Origin: Sporosarcina sp.
Lineage (GTDB): Bacteria > Bacillota > Bacilli > Bacillales_A > Planococcaceae
Direction of reading: 5' to 3'
Length of the DNA: 64,000 nt
NCBI GenBank assembly: GCA_029257435.1
Contig: JARIBI010000249.1
Coordinates: 1 to 64,000 of the forward strand
The position numbers were made by a program, and so were the translations under genes. Below, piece by piece: positions 50,246 to 62,312 of this stretch (position 1 is the first letter of the stretch; each line of letters starts with the position of its first letter). Below the pieces are notes generated by a model. That model did no database searches. It had not been told where the DNA came from and saw only the letters and a program-made list of their open reading frames with translations.

Positions 50246-51454
50246 TTATTGATGTTCGTCTTGATACAAGTCGATCGAATCTGTCTCGACTTCTTCTGTC
50301 CCTTCAGTCGAATCAAGCCCAGTTTCTTCATCAGAATACATATCTACTTCTGCAGATTCATCAACGTCTGCTGCATCAGCTTGGAATTCCTCTTCAAATC
50401 GAGGATAGATTCCTAGTTCACGCGCATCTGTTTCACTTTTAATGTCAATTTTCCAGCCAGTTAACTTGGCAGCTAAGCGTGCGTTTTGGCCACGCTTACC
50501 GATTGCCAGTGATAATTGATAATCCGGAACTACTACCGTTGTCGAACGATCTTCTTCTTTAACTTGAACATCCAATACTTTAGAAGGGCTTAGTGCGTTT
50601 GCAACGAAGATAACTGGATCTTCTGACCATTCTACAATATCGACTTTCTCACCATTAAGTTCATTTGAAATCGATTGAACGCGTGCTCCGCGCGCGCCCA
50701 CACAAGAACCTACTGGATCCACTTCTTCGTTCGTTGTAAAGACGGAGATTTTTGAACGATCGCCCGCTTCTCTTGCGATCGATTTAATTTCTACAATTCC
50801 TTCAAAGATTTCAGGAACTTCCATTTCAAACAGACGGCGCAAAAGTCCGGGATGTGTTCGAGAGACAAACACTTGTGGTCCGCGTGAAGTGCGTTCCACT
50901 TTAGTGATGTACACTTTGATTCGTTCATGCGGGTTGTATGTTTCAGAAGCGATTTGCTCGGTCATAGGAAGTACAGCTTCCACTTTCCCTAACCCTACAT
51001 ACAAGTTGCGCGCATCAAAGCGCTCTACAATTCCATTGACGATATCGTCTTCACGGTCGATATATTCTTCATAGATAAGACCGCGTTCAGCTTCACGGAC
51101 ACGTTGGGTAACGACTTGCTTCGCTGTTTGAGCAGCAATTCGTCCAAAGTCGCGAGGTGTAACTTCTTGCTCCACAATGTCGCCAACTTCATACGCTGGG
51201 TTTATAAGCAACGCATCTTCAAGCGTAATTTGCAGACGGTCATCTTCCACTTCTTCTGCTACGACATCTTTACGTGAAAACACTTTAATAGTTCCTACTC
51301 CTAAGTTCAAATCCACGCGCACGTTTTGAGCTTGATTGAAGTTTCGTTTGTACGCAGTTACGAGTGCCGCTTCAATCGCGTCCACTAGTACCTCTCTAGA
51401 TATGCCTTTTTGCTTTTCTAATGCTGTTAATGCATCGAGAAGATCGCTACTCAT
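50246..51454 (-). CDS. nusA: transcription termination/antitermination protein NusA
   Basis: [40 protein letters not shown]1/KH domains; [14 protein letters not shown]. Confidence 0.96.
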   Translation of the reverse strand: MSSDLLDALTALEKQKGISREVLVDAIEAALVTAYKRNFNQAQNVRVDLNLGVGTIKVFSRKDVVAEEVEDDRLQITLEDALLINPAYEVGDIVEQEVTPRDFGRIAAQTAKQVVTQRVREAERGLIYEEYIDREDDIVNGIVERFDARNLYVGLGKVEAVLPMTEQIASETYNPHERIKVYITKVERTSRGPQVFVSRTHPGLLRRLFEMEVPEIFEGIVEIKSIAREAGDRSKISVFTTNEEVDPVGSCVGARGARVQSISNELNGEKVDIVEWSEDPVIFVANALSPSKVLDVQVKEEDRSTTVVVPDYQLSLAIGKRGQNARLAAKLTGWKIDIKSETDARELGIYPRFEEEFQADAADVDESAEVDMYSDEETGLDSTEGTEEVETDSIDLYQDEHQ

Positions 51455-51477
51455 GTTCATCACTCCTGATTATTCAA

Positions 51478-51954
51478 TTATGCAGAAAAGTCGATTGCAT
51501 ATCTTGCAACAGCAATCTTTTGCTTATCGATTCTGACTGTCAATGTACGTGTTTTAATGCGAATTTGAAGTTCAATAGCATCTGGTTCATTGACTAAAAG
51601 GTGCCCTTCGAATTCTTTCATATCTTTAACTGGCTCATAAGTTTTCACGTAAATATACTGGCCAACCGCTTTTTCGTAATCCTGCTCTTTTTTAAGCGGA
51701 CGCTCTGCCCCTGGAGATGAAACTTCCAAGAAGTAGTTTTGTGGAATCGGATCTGTACGGTCCAGTTCTTCACTTAGACGTTCACTTACTTGTGCACATT
51801 GAAGTATGTCGATATTCCCTTCCTGCGTATCAATGTAGACGCGCAAAAACCAATCTCTTCCTTCTTTCAAAAACTCAATGTCGACTAGTTCAAGCGATAA
51901 CTCATTGACAATCGGGAGTGCTAACATTTCTACTTCTTCTGTAATTTTACTCAT
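51478..51954 (-). CDS. rimP: ribosome maturation factor RimP
   Basis: MSKITEEVEMLALPIVNELSLELVDIEFLKEGRDWFLRVYID; start at 51954. Confidence 0.94.
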   Translation of the reverse strand: MSKITEEVEMLALPIVNELSLELVDIEFLKEGRDWFLRVYIDTQEGNIDILQCAQVSERLSEELDRTDPIPQNYFLEVSSPGAERPLKKEQDYEKAVGQYIYVKTYEPVKDMKEFEGHLLVNEPDAIELQIRIKTRTLTVRIDKQKIAVARYAIDFSA

Positions 51955-52008
51955 CTTACCCCTCCCTTGCAGGTTGTAATTTGCTTGCATAATAATGGCA
52001 GACAACAG

Positions 52009-52035
52009 AAAAGAGCGGGGAATCCCACTCTTTTC
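52009..52035 (-). terminator. hairpin between polC and rimP
   Basis: AAAAGAGTGGGATTCCCCGCTCTTTT on minus strand. Confidence 0.7.
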
Positions 52036-52128
52036 GCGTAAGACTATAGCAAAAGTTGTTTCAATTATACCATATGTTCAACCCCTGCGCAAATTATCCA
52101 AATGCGCGGTGTCGTATTACTTCTTTAC

Positions 52129-55100
52129 TTAGAACAATGACAGCTGATTCATTTCCGGCAATCCCTCAAGGCAGCCGAGCGAATCCATGTATTCTGTAAT
52201 TGTTTTGGATACACGCCCACGGCGCTGAAGATCTTCCTTAGATAGGAATTCTCCGTCATCTCTAACTTCTACGATTGTTCTCGCAACGTTTGTACCTAGT
52301 GATGGAATGGCATTAAATGGCGGAATCAGTGTATTACCCTCGATGATGAATTCAGTAGCGGATGATTTATATAAATCAGGTTTAGCAAATGTAAACCCTC
52401 GTTCACACATCTCTAAAGCGATTTCAAGGACCGTAACTAGACTTTTTTCTTTCGGCGAAGCGTCTAAGCCTTTGTCATAGATTTCTTTCACTTTCACTCT
52501 AATAGACGCTGGACCTTTAATCATCGTCGCCAAATCGTAATCTGTTGCACGCACTGTAAAATACGTTGCGTAATACATAATCGGATGATGCACTTTGAAA
52601 TAAGCAATCCGGAGTGCCATGAGAACATAAGCAGCGGCGTGTGCTTTCGGGAACATGTACTTAATTTTTTTACAGGAAGCAATGTACCATGCCGGGACTT
52701 TGTTTTTCTTCATTTCCTCTTCAAATTCAGGTGTCAGTCCCTTACCTTTACGCACCGACTCCATTATTTTAAATGCAATGGCTGGTTCCAGGCCTTGATA
52801 GATTAAATACACCATAATATCGTCGCGACAGCCGATTACTTCTGCCAGTACACACGTTTTATTCTGAATCAATTCCTGTGCATTGCCGAGCCATACATCC
52901 GTTCCGTGAGACAATCCCGAAATTTGTATGAGCTCTGAAAATGTGGAAGGCTTTGTCTCTTCAAGCATCTGGCGAACGAATCGGGTACCGAACTCAGGTA
53001 CTCCGAGCGTTCCGGTTTTACAGTTAATTTGCTCTTCCGTTACACCAAGCGATTCTGTCCCGCTGAACAGTGCCATAACACCAGGATCGTCAGGCGGAAT
53101 CGTTTTAGGATCCATTCCTGACAAGTCTTCCAGCATTTTAATCATCGTCGGATCATCATGACCTAAAATATCGAGCTTGAGCAAGTTGTTATCAATGGAG
53201 TGGAAGTCAAAGTGAGTCGTCTTCCAGCTCGAACCGACGTCATCTGCCGGAAATTGAATCGGCGTAAAGTCATAGATCTCCATATTATCCGGTACTACAA
53301 TGATACCGCCCGGATGCTGTCCCGTGTTTCGTTTAACGCCTGTACACCCTTGAACGAGCCGATCGATTTCGGCACCCCGCAAATTGATGCCGTTATCGTT
53401 CATATACCCACGAACATATCCGTAAGCTGTTTTCTCAGCAACAGTTCCAATAGTTCCTGCTCTGTACACATAATCTTCACCGAAAAGTTCCTTCGTATAG
53501 TTGTGGGCATTTGCCTGATACTCACCACTGAAGTTCAAGTCGATATCCGGTACCTTATCACCGTTAAATCCAAGGAACGTTTCAAATGGGATGTCATGAC
53601 CGTCTTTTGTATACGGGATGTCGCAAGCCGGGCAATTTTTGTTTGGTAAGTCGAAACCTGAGCCGACTGAACCATCCGAGAAGAATTCAGACTGCTTGCA
53701 TGTTGGACAAACATAATGCGGCGGCATTGGATTCACTTCCGTAATTTCCATCATCGTCGCGACAAGAGAAGAACCAACCGAACCACGAGAACCAACCAAA
53801 TAACCATCATCCAATGACTTTTTGACCAACTTATGTGAAATCAAATAAATAACCGCAAACCCGTTTCCGATAATCGACTTCAATTCCTTATCAATACGGG
53901 CTTCAATTATATCCGGTAATGTCTCCCCATAGATGTCATGGGCCATCGTATACGTCAGCTGGCGTACTTCTTCGTCAGCCCCTTCAATTTCTGGAGGATA
54001 AAGATCATCTTTGATCGGCTTAACGTCTCCGACCCGATCGACAATACCCTGTGGATTATCTATGACAATCTGCTCTGCTGTCTCAGGTCCTAAGAACGCA
54101 AACTCTTCCAGCATTTCATCCGTTGTCCTGAAATGGACAGCTGGCAATTCGTGACGGTTCATCGGATTCGCACCACCTTGAGAACGGACAAGTACTTGAC
54201 GATACGCAGCGTCCGTTTCCTCAATGTAATGTACGTTTCCTGTTGCCACTACTGGGAGGCCTGTCTTTTTCCCCAATTTAATCATTTTACGCATGATATC
54301 TTCCAGGTTCCATTCATCACGAATGAGATCCAGTTCAATCAAATGATTATAAACCGGCTTAGGATGGAGCTCCAAGTAATCATAAAACCCGGCAACTTCC
54401 TCTGCTTCTTCAATCGACTTTTGCATAAGTGCTTCAAACACTTCGCCTTTGTCACAGCCAGAGCCGACGAGCAGCCCTTTTCTGTATTTCACGAGCAGCG
54501 ACCGCGGAATCCTCGGCACTCGATAGAAATAATCCATGTGAGAGAACGAAACTAGTTTAAATAAATTCTTCAGACCTTCATCACTGGTAGCAATCAGCGT
54601 GCAATGGTTAGGTCGTGAACGCTTGTACGCATCCCCTTCACCGACGTTTTTGTTAAAGTCATCTAACCAGGCAATCCCTTTTTCAGAGGCATCTTTCATC
54701 AATCTAACAAATAGATGCGCAGTCGCTTCCGTATCGTAAATGGCACGGTGATGCTGAGTCAAATCGATGTCGAACTTTTTAGCTAATGTATTCAGACGAT
54801 GATTTCTGAGATCCGGGTACAGCAAACGCGCCAATTCTAATGTATCGATTGTTGGATAATCTGCGGTTTCAATTCCTGCCTTTTTGCAGGATTCATAAAA
54901 GAAGCCCATATCAAACGAAGCATTGTGCGCGACTAAAATGGAGTCACCTATGAACTCTATGAAATCGACCATCACTTCAGAAACTTCAGGTGCATCTTTC
55001 ACCATATCATCTGTAATCCCTGTCAATTCGGTTGTGGTAGAAGACAAAGGATGATGAGGATTTGAAAAACGTTCAAATGTATCTATGATTTCCCCGTTTT

Positions 55101-56442
55101 TAACACGGACTGCAGCAAGTTCAATTACGGTATCGTACACAGCGGATAACCCTGTTGTCTCAACGTCAAAGACAACAAATGTATCTTCTTCGAGTAACCG
55201 ATGCTGTTCGTTATAAACGATTGGAACACCATCATCCACAAGGTTCGCTTCTAAACCAAACAACACTTTAATGCCATGCTTCTTCCCTGCATTATAGGCA
55301 TCCGGAAAAGCCTGCACGTTTGCATGATCTGTAATCGCAATAGCAGGATGACCCCATTTTGCTGCCTGTGCAACAAGTGCACCCGCAGAAGAGACCCCGT
55401 CCATTTGACTTAGCTTTGTATGTGTATGTAATTCAACACGTTTACGCCCTTCGGGTGCTGTGTCTTTTTTGACAACTGGTGCAACTTCCATAATATCTTG
55501 TGCCATCATGATTAAGTCACGAACGAATGTATCATTTTGAATACTTCCGCGGGCTCTTACCCATTTACCTTTCGTGAGTGCTTTCATGAGGTCTGCATCT
55601 TCATTATCACGTGAGAACATCTTCACAAGGATAGAGTCGGTATAATCCGTCACTTTTAAGGTTAATAATGATCGACCGCTTCTTAGCTCTCTCACTTCGG
55701 CATCGAAAACAAAGCCTTCGATTGTCACACGGCGCTCTTCATCTTGGATCTGCCGGATTTCCAACAACGGTTCATCACCGCGAATTGGTGTTCCGAAAGA
55801 AATAGGACCTGTAGGCGCACCACCTCCATCTTTCTTAGTCGTTTCACGCTGCTGCATTGCTTCCAATGCTTTTTGAGCATAAGCGACTTCCTCTGCCTTC
55901 CGTTCTTCGAAAAATGCAGCGCGGGCTTGTTCCTCTTCCACTGGTGCCTCTGAAATTGTGAACTCCGGATAGATCCGTGGGAAGCCAAAGGACTCATATG
56001 CATTTGAAATGAGATGACCATACTTATTTTTCAACGTTTGCTGTTGGACATCATTCAGACAGCAAACTGTAATTTTCTCTCCAGCAATCGTTGGTTTTTG
56101 TGATGTCAATGCTTCACGAATCGGCGGCGAAACTTCACCCAGCTCATCCATGATTGCAGGCCAGTAGGAAAGAATAGTTTCCGCCTCATGCACTTCCGTC
56201 TTTGTACTGATTTTTAAACGAATCGCAGCGATATTGGCAAAAGTCTGTTCCACACGTTTACGGAATAGTTGGAACACATCAAACGGTAACGGCTTTTGCA
56301 AGGTTGCTGTAAATTGCCAAACCCTCGACTTTTTAAAGATATCCACCCGCTCTAATTCAGCGTCCTGAAAATGAATAACAAACGCGTCTTCCGTTAATTC
56401 GATTTGCTGGAGCAGCATTGACATCTTTCTTTTAGCATCCAT
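52129..56442 (-). CDS. polC: DNA polymerase III PolC-type alpha subunit
   Basis: 1437 aa; [49 protein letters not shown] exonuclease; [19 protein letters not shown] polymerase. Confidence 0.97.
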   Translation of the reverse strand: MDAKRKMSMLLQQIELTEDAFVIHFQDAELERVDIFKKSRVWQFTATLQKPLPFDVFQLFRKRVEQTFANIAAIRLKISTKTEVHEAETILSYWPAIMDELGEVSPPIREALTSQKPTIAGEKITVCCLNDVQQQTLKNKYGHLISNAYESFGFPRIYPEFTISEAPVEEEQARAAFFEERKAEEVAYAQKALEAMQQRETTKKDGGGAPTGPISFGTPIRGDEPLLEIRQIQDEERRVTIEGFVFDAEVRELRSGRSLLTLKVTDYTDSILVKMFSRDNEDADLMKALTKGKWVRARGSIQNDTFVRDLIMMAQDIMEVAPVVKKDTAPEGRKRVELHTHTKLSQMDGVSSAGALVAQAAKWGHPAIAITDHANVQAFPDAYNAGKKHGIKVLFGLEANLVDDGVPIVYNEQHRLLEEDTFVVFDVETTGLSAVYDTVIELAAVRVKNGEIIDTFERFSNPHHPLSSTTTELTGITDDMVKDAPEVSEVMVDFIEFIGDSILVAHNASFDMGFFYESCKKAGIETADYPTIDTLELARLLYPDLRNHRLNTLAKKFDIDLTQHHRAIYDTEATAHLFVRLMKDASEKGIAWLDDFNKNVGEGDAYKRSRPNHCTLIATSDEGLKNLFKLVSFSHMDYFYRVPRIPRSLLVKYRKGLLVGSGCDKGEVFEALMQKSIEEAEEVAGFYDYLELHPKPVYNHLIELDLIRDEWNLEDIMRKMIKLGKKTGLPVVATGNVHYIEETDAAYRQVLVRSQGGANPMNRHELPAVHFRTTDEMLEEFAFLGPETAEQIVIDNPQGIVDRVGDVKPIKDDLYPPEIEGADEEVRQLTYTMAHDIYGETLPDIIEARIDKELKSIIGNGFAVIYLISHKLVKKSLDDGYLVGSRGSVGSSLVATMMEITEVNPMPPHYVCPTCKQSEFFSDGSVGSGFDLPNKNCPACDIPYTKDGHDIPFETFLGFNGDKVPDIDLNFSGEYQANAHNYTKELFGEDYVYRAGTIGTVAEKTAYGYVRGYMNDNGINLRGAEIDRLVQGCTGVKRNTGQHPGGIIVVPDNMEIYDFTPIQFPADDVGSSWKTTHFDFHSIDNNLLKLDILGHDDPTMIKMLEDLSGMDPKTIPPDDPGVMALFSGTESLGVTEEQINCKTGTLGVPEFGTRFVRQMLEETKPSTFSELIQISGLSHGTDVWLGNAQELIQNKTCVLAEVIGCRDDIMVYLIYQGLEPAIAFKIMESVRKGKGLTPEFEEEMKKNKVPAWYIASCKKIKYMFPKAHAAAYVLMALRIAYFKVHHPIMYYATYFTVRATDYDLATMIKGPASIRVKVKEIYDKGLDASPKEKSLVTVLEIALEMCERGFTFAKPDLYKSSATEFIIEGNTLIPPFNAIPSLGTNVARTIVEVRDDGEFLSKEDLQRRGRVSKTITEYMDSLGCLEGLPEMNQLSLF

Positions 56443-56463
56443 ATATTTCTCCTTTCCGTAAAA

Positions 56464-56494
56464 AGAAGGGAAGGACCGCGAGTCGGCCTTCCCA
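56464..56494 (-). terminator. hairpin between proS-like gene and polC
   Basis: GGGAAGGCCGACTCGCGGTCCTTCCCTTCTTTTT on minus strand. Confidence 0.7.
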
Positions 56495-56499
56495 TGTCT

Positions 56500-58101
56500 T
56501 TACTCTGTTCTGAAAAACTCTTGAAGTTTTTCTGTCACTTCTTCTTTTCGCATGCTAACCGGCTCACCCATCATTCGGTACGTCACTTGGACCATTCCAG
56601 CTTCCGCGTCATCACCAACTACTATTTTTACCGGGACACCTAACTGGTTGGAAGTTTTACGTTTACTATCAGGGCTTACATTTCGATCATCAAACAGCAC
56701 ACGATATCGGTATCCATTCATGACAGAGTGAATCTCTTCTGCTAACTGCTGCTGACTTTCATTTTGAATATCCTCAATCAATAAATGTATATCATATGGA
56801 GCAAGTTGAATTGGCCATTTCAATCCCAGTGAGTCACTAAAGTGTTCAGCCGTCACTGCAAACAAACGGGTCAAATCTATATAATAATATCCCGTTAAAA
56901 TTTCAAGGGATTCCTTGTTTGCGACGTTAATCGTACTGAATACAGGTTCTGGTTCAATAATCCGTGCGAATGTGACTCCTTGACGAAATGTTAACGTACC
57001 ATTTCCATCAGGTGATGGCTCTCCTTCTTTCACAAGACGGATATCTACGTAATGGTCAACTGTAAAATCACGTTCCGGATTAACATTCAGCAGGAATGTA
57101 TCCTTTTCATTTGCGCCGCAAATCCCATTCACAATAGCAGAGACACCGTAGTCAGCATAAACCGGTAAACCGAATGGTAATTGGACAGGTCCAATCGTGT
57201 TCAGTTCAACACCTAACTCTTTCTTTACCTCACTCGGGGTCAATAAACTGATTATTGAACCCCCAAAAGCTTTAGCTAACTTCATTTCATTCATCTCATG
57301 ATCTCCACGAAGAAGAATGAGTGCAGGTTTCGAATCAATGTCATACAAAAATGCTTGAACTGTTTGAGAGCAGTCTAATCCAAGTGATTCAGCCAGCGGG
57401 GCAATTTCTTTGCCATGTCCACTTATCTTTTCAGCCTTTTTAAGCTTTTTGGATTCGATAGGTTCTTCTTGGAAAGCTTCCGCAAGCACAGCTTTTGACG
57501 TATACGATGAATCAGTACTTTGTGCAAAAAATTCTTTTCCACATTCGGAAAATGCAATAAATTCGTATTCAGTTCCCCCATTAGCGTTTTGTGATTCAAT
57601 TACGCGATAAGGGAGTCCGATTCTATTTGCAATAGTTGAAAAGACCGAAAATAACGTTTCTCCATTCTCTTTTGCTTCAACTGTATCAGTATGAAAAGAA
57701 TAGCCACTCACTAATGAATATTCTTTTGCATACAGAAGATTGGATTCCTGGATAGAATGCAGGGTTTTTCTGACATTCTGTTTGATGTGAAATACAGATA
57801 TCGGCAGCTGCTCGGAGCTAATAATTTCTTTTGCAATGAACGACAGCAAAATCATTTCATCTGATTTTCCTGTCGCATGTTCAAATTGTTCATATGGAAG
57901 ATCCACTTCAAGGACACGCGCTGACTCCATCTCCTCACGGATCACACGCTTTATATTTTCTAAAACTTTTCCGGCTAACGGAAAATACGCATACATGCCT
58001 TCAGATGTTTCTTGAACATAACCAGATTGAGTGAGAAGCTGATCTGCCAGACAGTTGTTTGAAGTTTCAGCAGCAGGTATGAATACACCTGATTGTTTCA
58101 T
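56500..58101 (-). CDS. divergent prolyl-tRNA synthetase-like protein at the canonical proS locus (possible pseudoenzyme)
   Basis: 533 aa intact ORF. ProRS-like N-term (MYAYFPLAGKVLENIKRVIREEME), INS-like region (LLRGDHEMNEMKL, GANEKDTFLLNVNPERDF, EGEPSPDGNGTL) and anticodon-binding-like C-term (GLKWPIQLAPYDIHLL, VLFDDRN), but ATHEE loop absent and motifs 2/3 altered. Confidence 0.85.
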   Translation of the reverse strand: MKQSGVFIPAAETSNNCLADQLLTQSGYVQETSEGMYAYFPLAGKVLENIKRVIREEMESARVLEVDLPYEQFEHATGKSDEMILLSFIAKEIISSEQLPISVFHIKQNVRKTLHSIQESNLLYAKEYSLVSGYSFHTDTVEAKENGETLFSVFSTIANRIGLPYRVIESQNANGGTEYEFIAFSECGKEFFAQSTDSSYTSKAVLAEAFQEEPIESKKLKKAEKISGHGKEIAPLAESLGLDCSQTVQAFLYDIDSKPALILLRGDHEMNEMKLAKAFGGSIISLLTPSEVKKELGVELNTIGPVQLPFGLPVYADYGVSAIVNGICGANEKDTFLLNVNPERDFTVDHYVDIRLVKEGEPSPDGNGTLTFRQGVTFARIIEPEPVFSTINVANKESLEILTGYYYIDLTRLFAVTAEHFSDSLGLKWPIQLAPYDIHLLIEDIQNESQQQLAEEIHSVMNGYRYRVLFDDRNVSPDSKRKTSNQLGVPVKIVVGDDAEAGMVQVTYRMMGEPVSMRKEEVTEKLQEFFRTE

Positions 58102-58145
58102 CGTGCGTCGCCTCCATTACCCTCTGATCAATACGATCATCATTT

Positions 58146-59408
58146 CTAGAAAAAGAACTTTTGAATATCGTTCCATGTAACAACAAGCATAAGTAACATA
58201 AGCAGCATTATTCCTACAAAGTGAACCATACCTTCTTTTTGACGATCAATCGGTTTACCGCGGACCGCTTCAAACAAGAAGAACAACAATCGTCCGCCAT
58301 CCAATGCTGGCAGCGGCAGAAGGTTCATAATTCCTAAGTTAATGCTCAATACAGCTGCCCAATTCATAAGATTGAAAATACCATACTGTGCGACTTCTTC
58401 TGTTGCTTTGTATATCCCTACTGGCCCGGAAAGTGCATCCAAAGTAAAATGACCAGTTACAAGCAAACCGAGCAACTCAAATATTTTCGCAATCCAGAAC
58501 CAGGTTTGCTGTGCGCCATACGCTATGGCTTTCAAAGGGTTCTTTTCGACTGGGCTTGTATAGAATACACCAATCTGACCTTGTTTAACTCCAGCTTCTT
58601 CCGTTTCTTTAGGTGTTACTTGCAGTGCTACCAGTTCACCATCACGTTCAACTTCTAAATCAATCGACTTACCGGCATTATCCTGTATGGTTCCTGTGAA
58701 TTCATTCCACGTCTTCACTTCCACACCATTTGAAGATTTTACAAAATCACCTTTTTGAACACCAGCTGCTTCCGCTGGACTATTATCTTGGACTTCTGTA
58801 ATTATTGGTTCATTTGTCGGAACCCCATTCAATAAACCGAGTGCAATAAAGATGAAGAACGCTAGAATGAAGTTAAAGACCGGTCCTGCGAGAATCGTTA
58901 GAAATCTTCCCATTAGTGGTTTTGAATCGAATTGACGATCTTTCGGCGCGATGAGTGTCTTCTGCCCTTTCTCGTGGATAACAGCAGTTCTTGACACTGG
59001 CAAACGAACCAAACTTCCTTCATCGTCGTATCCTTTAATAAATAATTTATCATTTAAATCGGCTTCTTCTGTTTCAAGGAAAAGCACATCCGGATTCGAC
59101 ACATTTGAATTCAAGTAAATCTTAGTAACTTCGTCTTGTGCATTTAAAATCAATCCGACACGATAGCCTGGCAGCAATTCGACGGTGTCAAAATCTTCGC
59201 CTGCCATTCGTACATATCCGCCAAGCGGAAGCAATCGAACCGTATAAAGTGTTTCACCTTTTTGAATACCGATTATTTTCGGTCCCATTCCAATTGCAAA
59301 TTCACGAACCATAATGCCCGCTCTCTTTGCAAATAAGAAGTGTCCAAACTCATGGAAAAAGACTAATGAGCCAAAAATAATTATAAACGAGATAACTGTC
59401 GTCGCCAT
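58146..59408 (-). CDS. rasP: RIP/site-2 protease RasP (RseP family)
   Basis: FFHEFGHFLFAKRAG zinc motif; PDZ domain; NLLPLPALDGGRL. Confidence 0.95.
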   Translation of the reverse strand: MATTVISFIIIFGSLVFFHEFGHFLFAKRAGIMVREFAIGMGPKIIGIQKGETLYTVRLLPLGGYVRMAGEDFDTVELLPGYRVGLILNAQDEVTKIYLNSNVSNPDVLFLETEEADLNDKLFIKGYDDEGSLVRLPVSRTAVIHEKGQKTLIAPKDRQFDSKPLMGRFLTILAGPVFNFILAFFIFIALGLLNGVPTNEPIITEVQDNSPAEAAGVQKGDFVKSSNGVEVKTWNEFTGTIQDNAGKSIDLEVERDGELVALQVTPKETEEAGVKQGQIGVFYTSPVEKNPLKAIAYGAQQTWFWIAKIFELLGLLVTGHFTLDALSGPVGIYKATEEVAQYGIFNLMNWAAVLSINLGIMNLLPLPALDGGRLLFFLFEAVRGKPIDRQKEGMVHFVGIMLLMLLMLVVTWNDIQKFFF

Positions 59409-59452
59409 TTATACCCACCTTTTCAGCTTACTTGGCTATTGTACTAAATACC

Positions 59453-60601
59453 TTATTTTATCATGGAATAGACGATTTTACGAGTTTGCATATCCGTCTC
59501 AAGGATTGCTTCCAAATTAGGTTCCAGAACTGGATGATGCTGTTCCATCGCACGTTCAACAAATTCATCGATTTGAACGAATGGGATATGTCCTGCCATG
59601 AATTGACTAACCGCCATTTCATTTGCAGCATTCATTGCGGTTGGCATTGTGCCGCCGATTCGTCCTGCTTCGTACGCAAGTGCAAGAGCCTTGAAACGTG
59701 TTAAATCCATCTTTTCAAAATGTAATGTACCGATATCTTCAAGCTTAAGACGCTGAGGATTTTTCATAGGAATACGTTCCGGATAAGAAAGTGCGTACTG
59801 AATTGGAACACGCATGTCTGGTGAACCTAATTGCGCCATGACACTTGTATCCTCAAACTCAATCATGGAGTGGATAATACTTTCTTTGTGCAAAAGACAA
59901 TCTATCTGATCATAAGGCATATTAAAAAGGTGGTGGGCCTCAATTACTTCAAGACCTTTGTTAAACATTGTTGCTGAATCAATCGTCAATTTATTCCCCA
60001 TCGACCAATTTGGATGAGCAAGTGCTTGTTCCAATGTAACATTAGTCAGCTGAGCTCGAGTTAAATCTCTAAAGCTTCCTCCTGAGGCCGTCAAAATCAG
60101 GCGGCTGATCGATTTGGATTGCTCACCATTCAGCGCTTGAAATATAGCGGAATGTTCGCTGTCTACAGGCAAAATAGACACACCGTACCGCTTCGCTTCC
60201 GCCATTACAATATCGCCGGCCGCTACAAGAGTTTCTTTGTTTGCAATGGCAATTGTAATTCCTTGACGAATGGCTGCCAGTGTCGGTTTCAGACCTACAC
60301 TTCCAATTACAGAATTTAAGAGGACGTCTGCACCTGTGTTGGCTGCAACTTCCTCCAATCCTTCTGCTCCATAAAGGAATCGTATCGCCGGAAATTCTAT
60401 TTGAAGAGTTTCCGCGTCCATTTTTTCCATTACGGAAATAAGCGGCGGATTATGGAAAGCAGCAATTTCTCGTACTTTCTCAATATTACGCCCAGCAGAA
60501 AGCGCTACAAGTTCAAACTGATTGGGGTGAGCTGCAATTACTTCAAGTGTTTGTAACCCAATAGAACCTGTAGCCCCAAGAAGGCTGATCTTTTTTTTCA
60601 T
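59453..60601 (-). CDS. dxr: 1-deoxy-D-xylulose-5-phosphate reductoisomerase
   Basis: [51 protein letters not shown]. Confidence 0.96.
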   Translation of the reverse strand: MKKKISLLGATGSIGLQTLEVIAAHPNQFELVALSAGRNIEKVREIAAFHNPPLISVMEKMDAETLQIEFPAIRFLYGAEGLEEVAANTGADVLLNSVIGSVGLKPTLAAIRQGITIAIANKETLVAAGDIVMAEAKRYGVSILPVDSEHSAIFQALNGEQSKSISRLILTASGGSFRDLTRAQLTNVTLEQALAHPNWSMGNKLTIDSATMFNKGLEVIEAHHLFNMPYDQIDCLLHKESIIHSMIEFEDTSVMAQLGSPDMRVPIQYALSYPERIPMKNPQRLKLEDIGTLHFEKMDLTRFKALALAYEAGRIGGTMPTAMNAANEMAVSQFMAGHIPFVQIDEFVERAMEQHHPVLEPNLEAILETDMQTRKIVYSMIK

Positions 60602-60619
60602 CAAAAACATCCCTTTCGA

Positions 60620-61414
60620 TTAACTAACAAAGTGCAATAAATGCAGAAGCGGCAAAACAAATAACAAACTGTCAAACCTATCTAAAATACCTCCGTGTCC
60701 AGGTAAGATCTTCCCCGAATCTTTCACGTTATAATTTCTCTTTAACGCAGATTCAACAAGATCCCCTAGTTGACCAATAACAGATGCGATGAGTGTTACA
60801 CCAATTAAAATCAGGAAGGTAGATCCGACAGGTTGTATAAGTTGAAATAGGACCGCAAAAACGACTGCACTCAAAATACCTCCCACAAAACCTTCAACTG
60901 TTTTGTTTGGCGAAATATCCGGCCACAGCTTATTCTTGCCTAGTTTACGACCAATAAAGTAAGCGCCAGAATCTGTTGTCCATACAATGACCAGTGCATA
61001 AATGATAAAGACTAAACCGGCATCCCGTGTAGCAGTGAGATAATAAAATCCCATCCCTACATAAAAGGCAGACATCACTAAAAAGGATGCGTGGGCAAAC
61101 GTAAAACGATTCTTCACAAGTACAGTATAGATCAATAAGAGCAATATAATGATAAAAGCGGCTTCTAATTTCGTATAACCGACTGCTCCTAACCATTTGA
61201 GTGCTAGCTGGTCAGGTAATAATAGAATGGCTGACAATATCCATGCCAGTACACCTTCGATAGAAAGTAATTTAATGGATTGCATTTTCAACAGTTCATA
61301 CAGTCCGATTGTTGCGATTGCATAGACCAAAATGGTGAATGGAATCCCTCCAACAACAACAAATGGAATGAATACTGCAGCTGCTACAATAGCAGTTAGT
61401 ATCCGTTGTTTCAC
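60620..61414 (-). CDS. cdsA: phosphatidate cytidylyltransferase
   Basis: TDSGAYFIGRKLGKNKLWPDISPNKTVEGFVGG; KDSGKILPGHGGILDRFDSL. Confidence 0.95.
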   Translation of the reverse strand: MKQRILTAIVAAAVFIPFVVVGGIPFTILVYAIATIGLYELLKMQSIKLLSIEGVLAWILSAILLLPDQLALKWLGAVGYTKLEAAFIIILLLLIYTVLVKNRFTFAHASFLVMSAFYVGMGFYYLTATRDAGLVFIIYALVIVWTTDSGAYFIGRKLGKNKLWPDISPNKTVEGFVGGILSAVVFAVLFQLIQPVGSTFLILIGVTLIASVIGQLGDLVESALKRNYNVKDSGKILPGHGGILDRFDSLLFVLPLLHLLHFVS

Positions 61415-62208
61415 TTGATTTCATCCCCTTCAAGACTTCCAAACCGTCTGCTTCGTTTTTGATAATCCTCTATAATACTAAGCATACTCTCTTCATTAAA
61501 GTCCGGCCAGAGTACTTCCGTAAATGCAAGCTCCGCGTAAGCTAACTGCCAAAGCATGAAATTGGATAAACGAACTTCCCCACTTGTTCTAATGAGAAGA
61601 TCTGGATCCGGAAGATGCGATGTCATCATTGCGCCGGATACGGTCTCTTCAGTAAGTTCATCAAGTTGAATTGTGTTTTCTGAAAGTTGCAAGGCTAAGT
61701 TTTTTACAGCTGCGACGACTTCGAAACGACTTCCATAGTTCATTGCAAAGTTTAGAATCATTCCATCATTATGTGCTGTAGCTTCCATCGCTTTTTGGAT
61801 GGCTTCTTTTGTATGAGCAGGTAATAACTCGGCACTTCCAATCATTTCTACTTTAACGTTGTTTTCAACTAACTCCGGTAAATATGTACTTAAGAATTCA
61901 CCCGGAAGTTTCATCAGAAAATCAATTTCAAGTTTAGGCCGTTTCCAATTTTCTGTTGAAAATGCGTATAACGTCAATACTTGAATACCTAGTTCATTGG
62001 CAAAAAGAGTGGTTTTGCGTACAGTTTTCATGCCTTCATGATGACCTGCAATTCTCGGAAGTTTACGCTGCTTCGCCCACCTTCCATTCCCATCCATAAT
62101 AATGGCGACATGTGTAGGCACCGGCTTTTCTTTCACAATGGCGAGCCTCTCTTGTAATGTCGACGGAACAGCCGTCGTCTTCTTTCGCAGTAGTTTATCG
62201 AACATCAT
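61411..62208 (-). CDS. uppS: undecaprenyl diphosphate synthase
   Basis: HVAIIMDGNGRWAKQRKLPRIAGHHEGMKTVRK; DLLIRTSGEVRLSNFMLWQLAYAEL. Confidence 0.96.
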   Translation of the reverse strand: MMFDKLLRKKTTAVPSTLQERLAIVKEKPVPTHVAIIMDGNGRWAKQRKLPRIAGHHEGMKTVRKTTLFANELGIQVLTLYAFSTENWKRPKLEIDFLMKLPGEFLSTYLPELVENNVKVEMIGSAELLPAHTKEAIQKAMEATAHNDGMILNFAMNYGSRFEVVAAVKNLALQLSENTIQLDELTEETVSGAMMTSHLPDPDLLIRTSGEVRLSNFMLWQLAYAELAFTEVLWPDFNEESMLSIIEDYQKRSRRFGSLEGDEIK

Positions 62209-62286
62209 TTTTCCTCCACTCGACGACGTTTCAAATCATTCATCCTCTTTATCCTAACAAAATAAAGGAAAACTTGCATGTTAAAA

Positions 62287-62312
62287 AGGACGTCCTAACG
62301 TTAGGACGTCCT
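62287..62312. terminator. frr terminator made of a perfect 26-bp palindrome
   Basis: AGGACGTCCTAACGTTAGGACGTCCT, followed by TTTTT on the minus strand. Confidence 0.8.
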
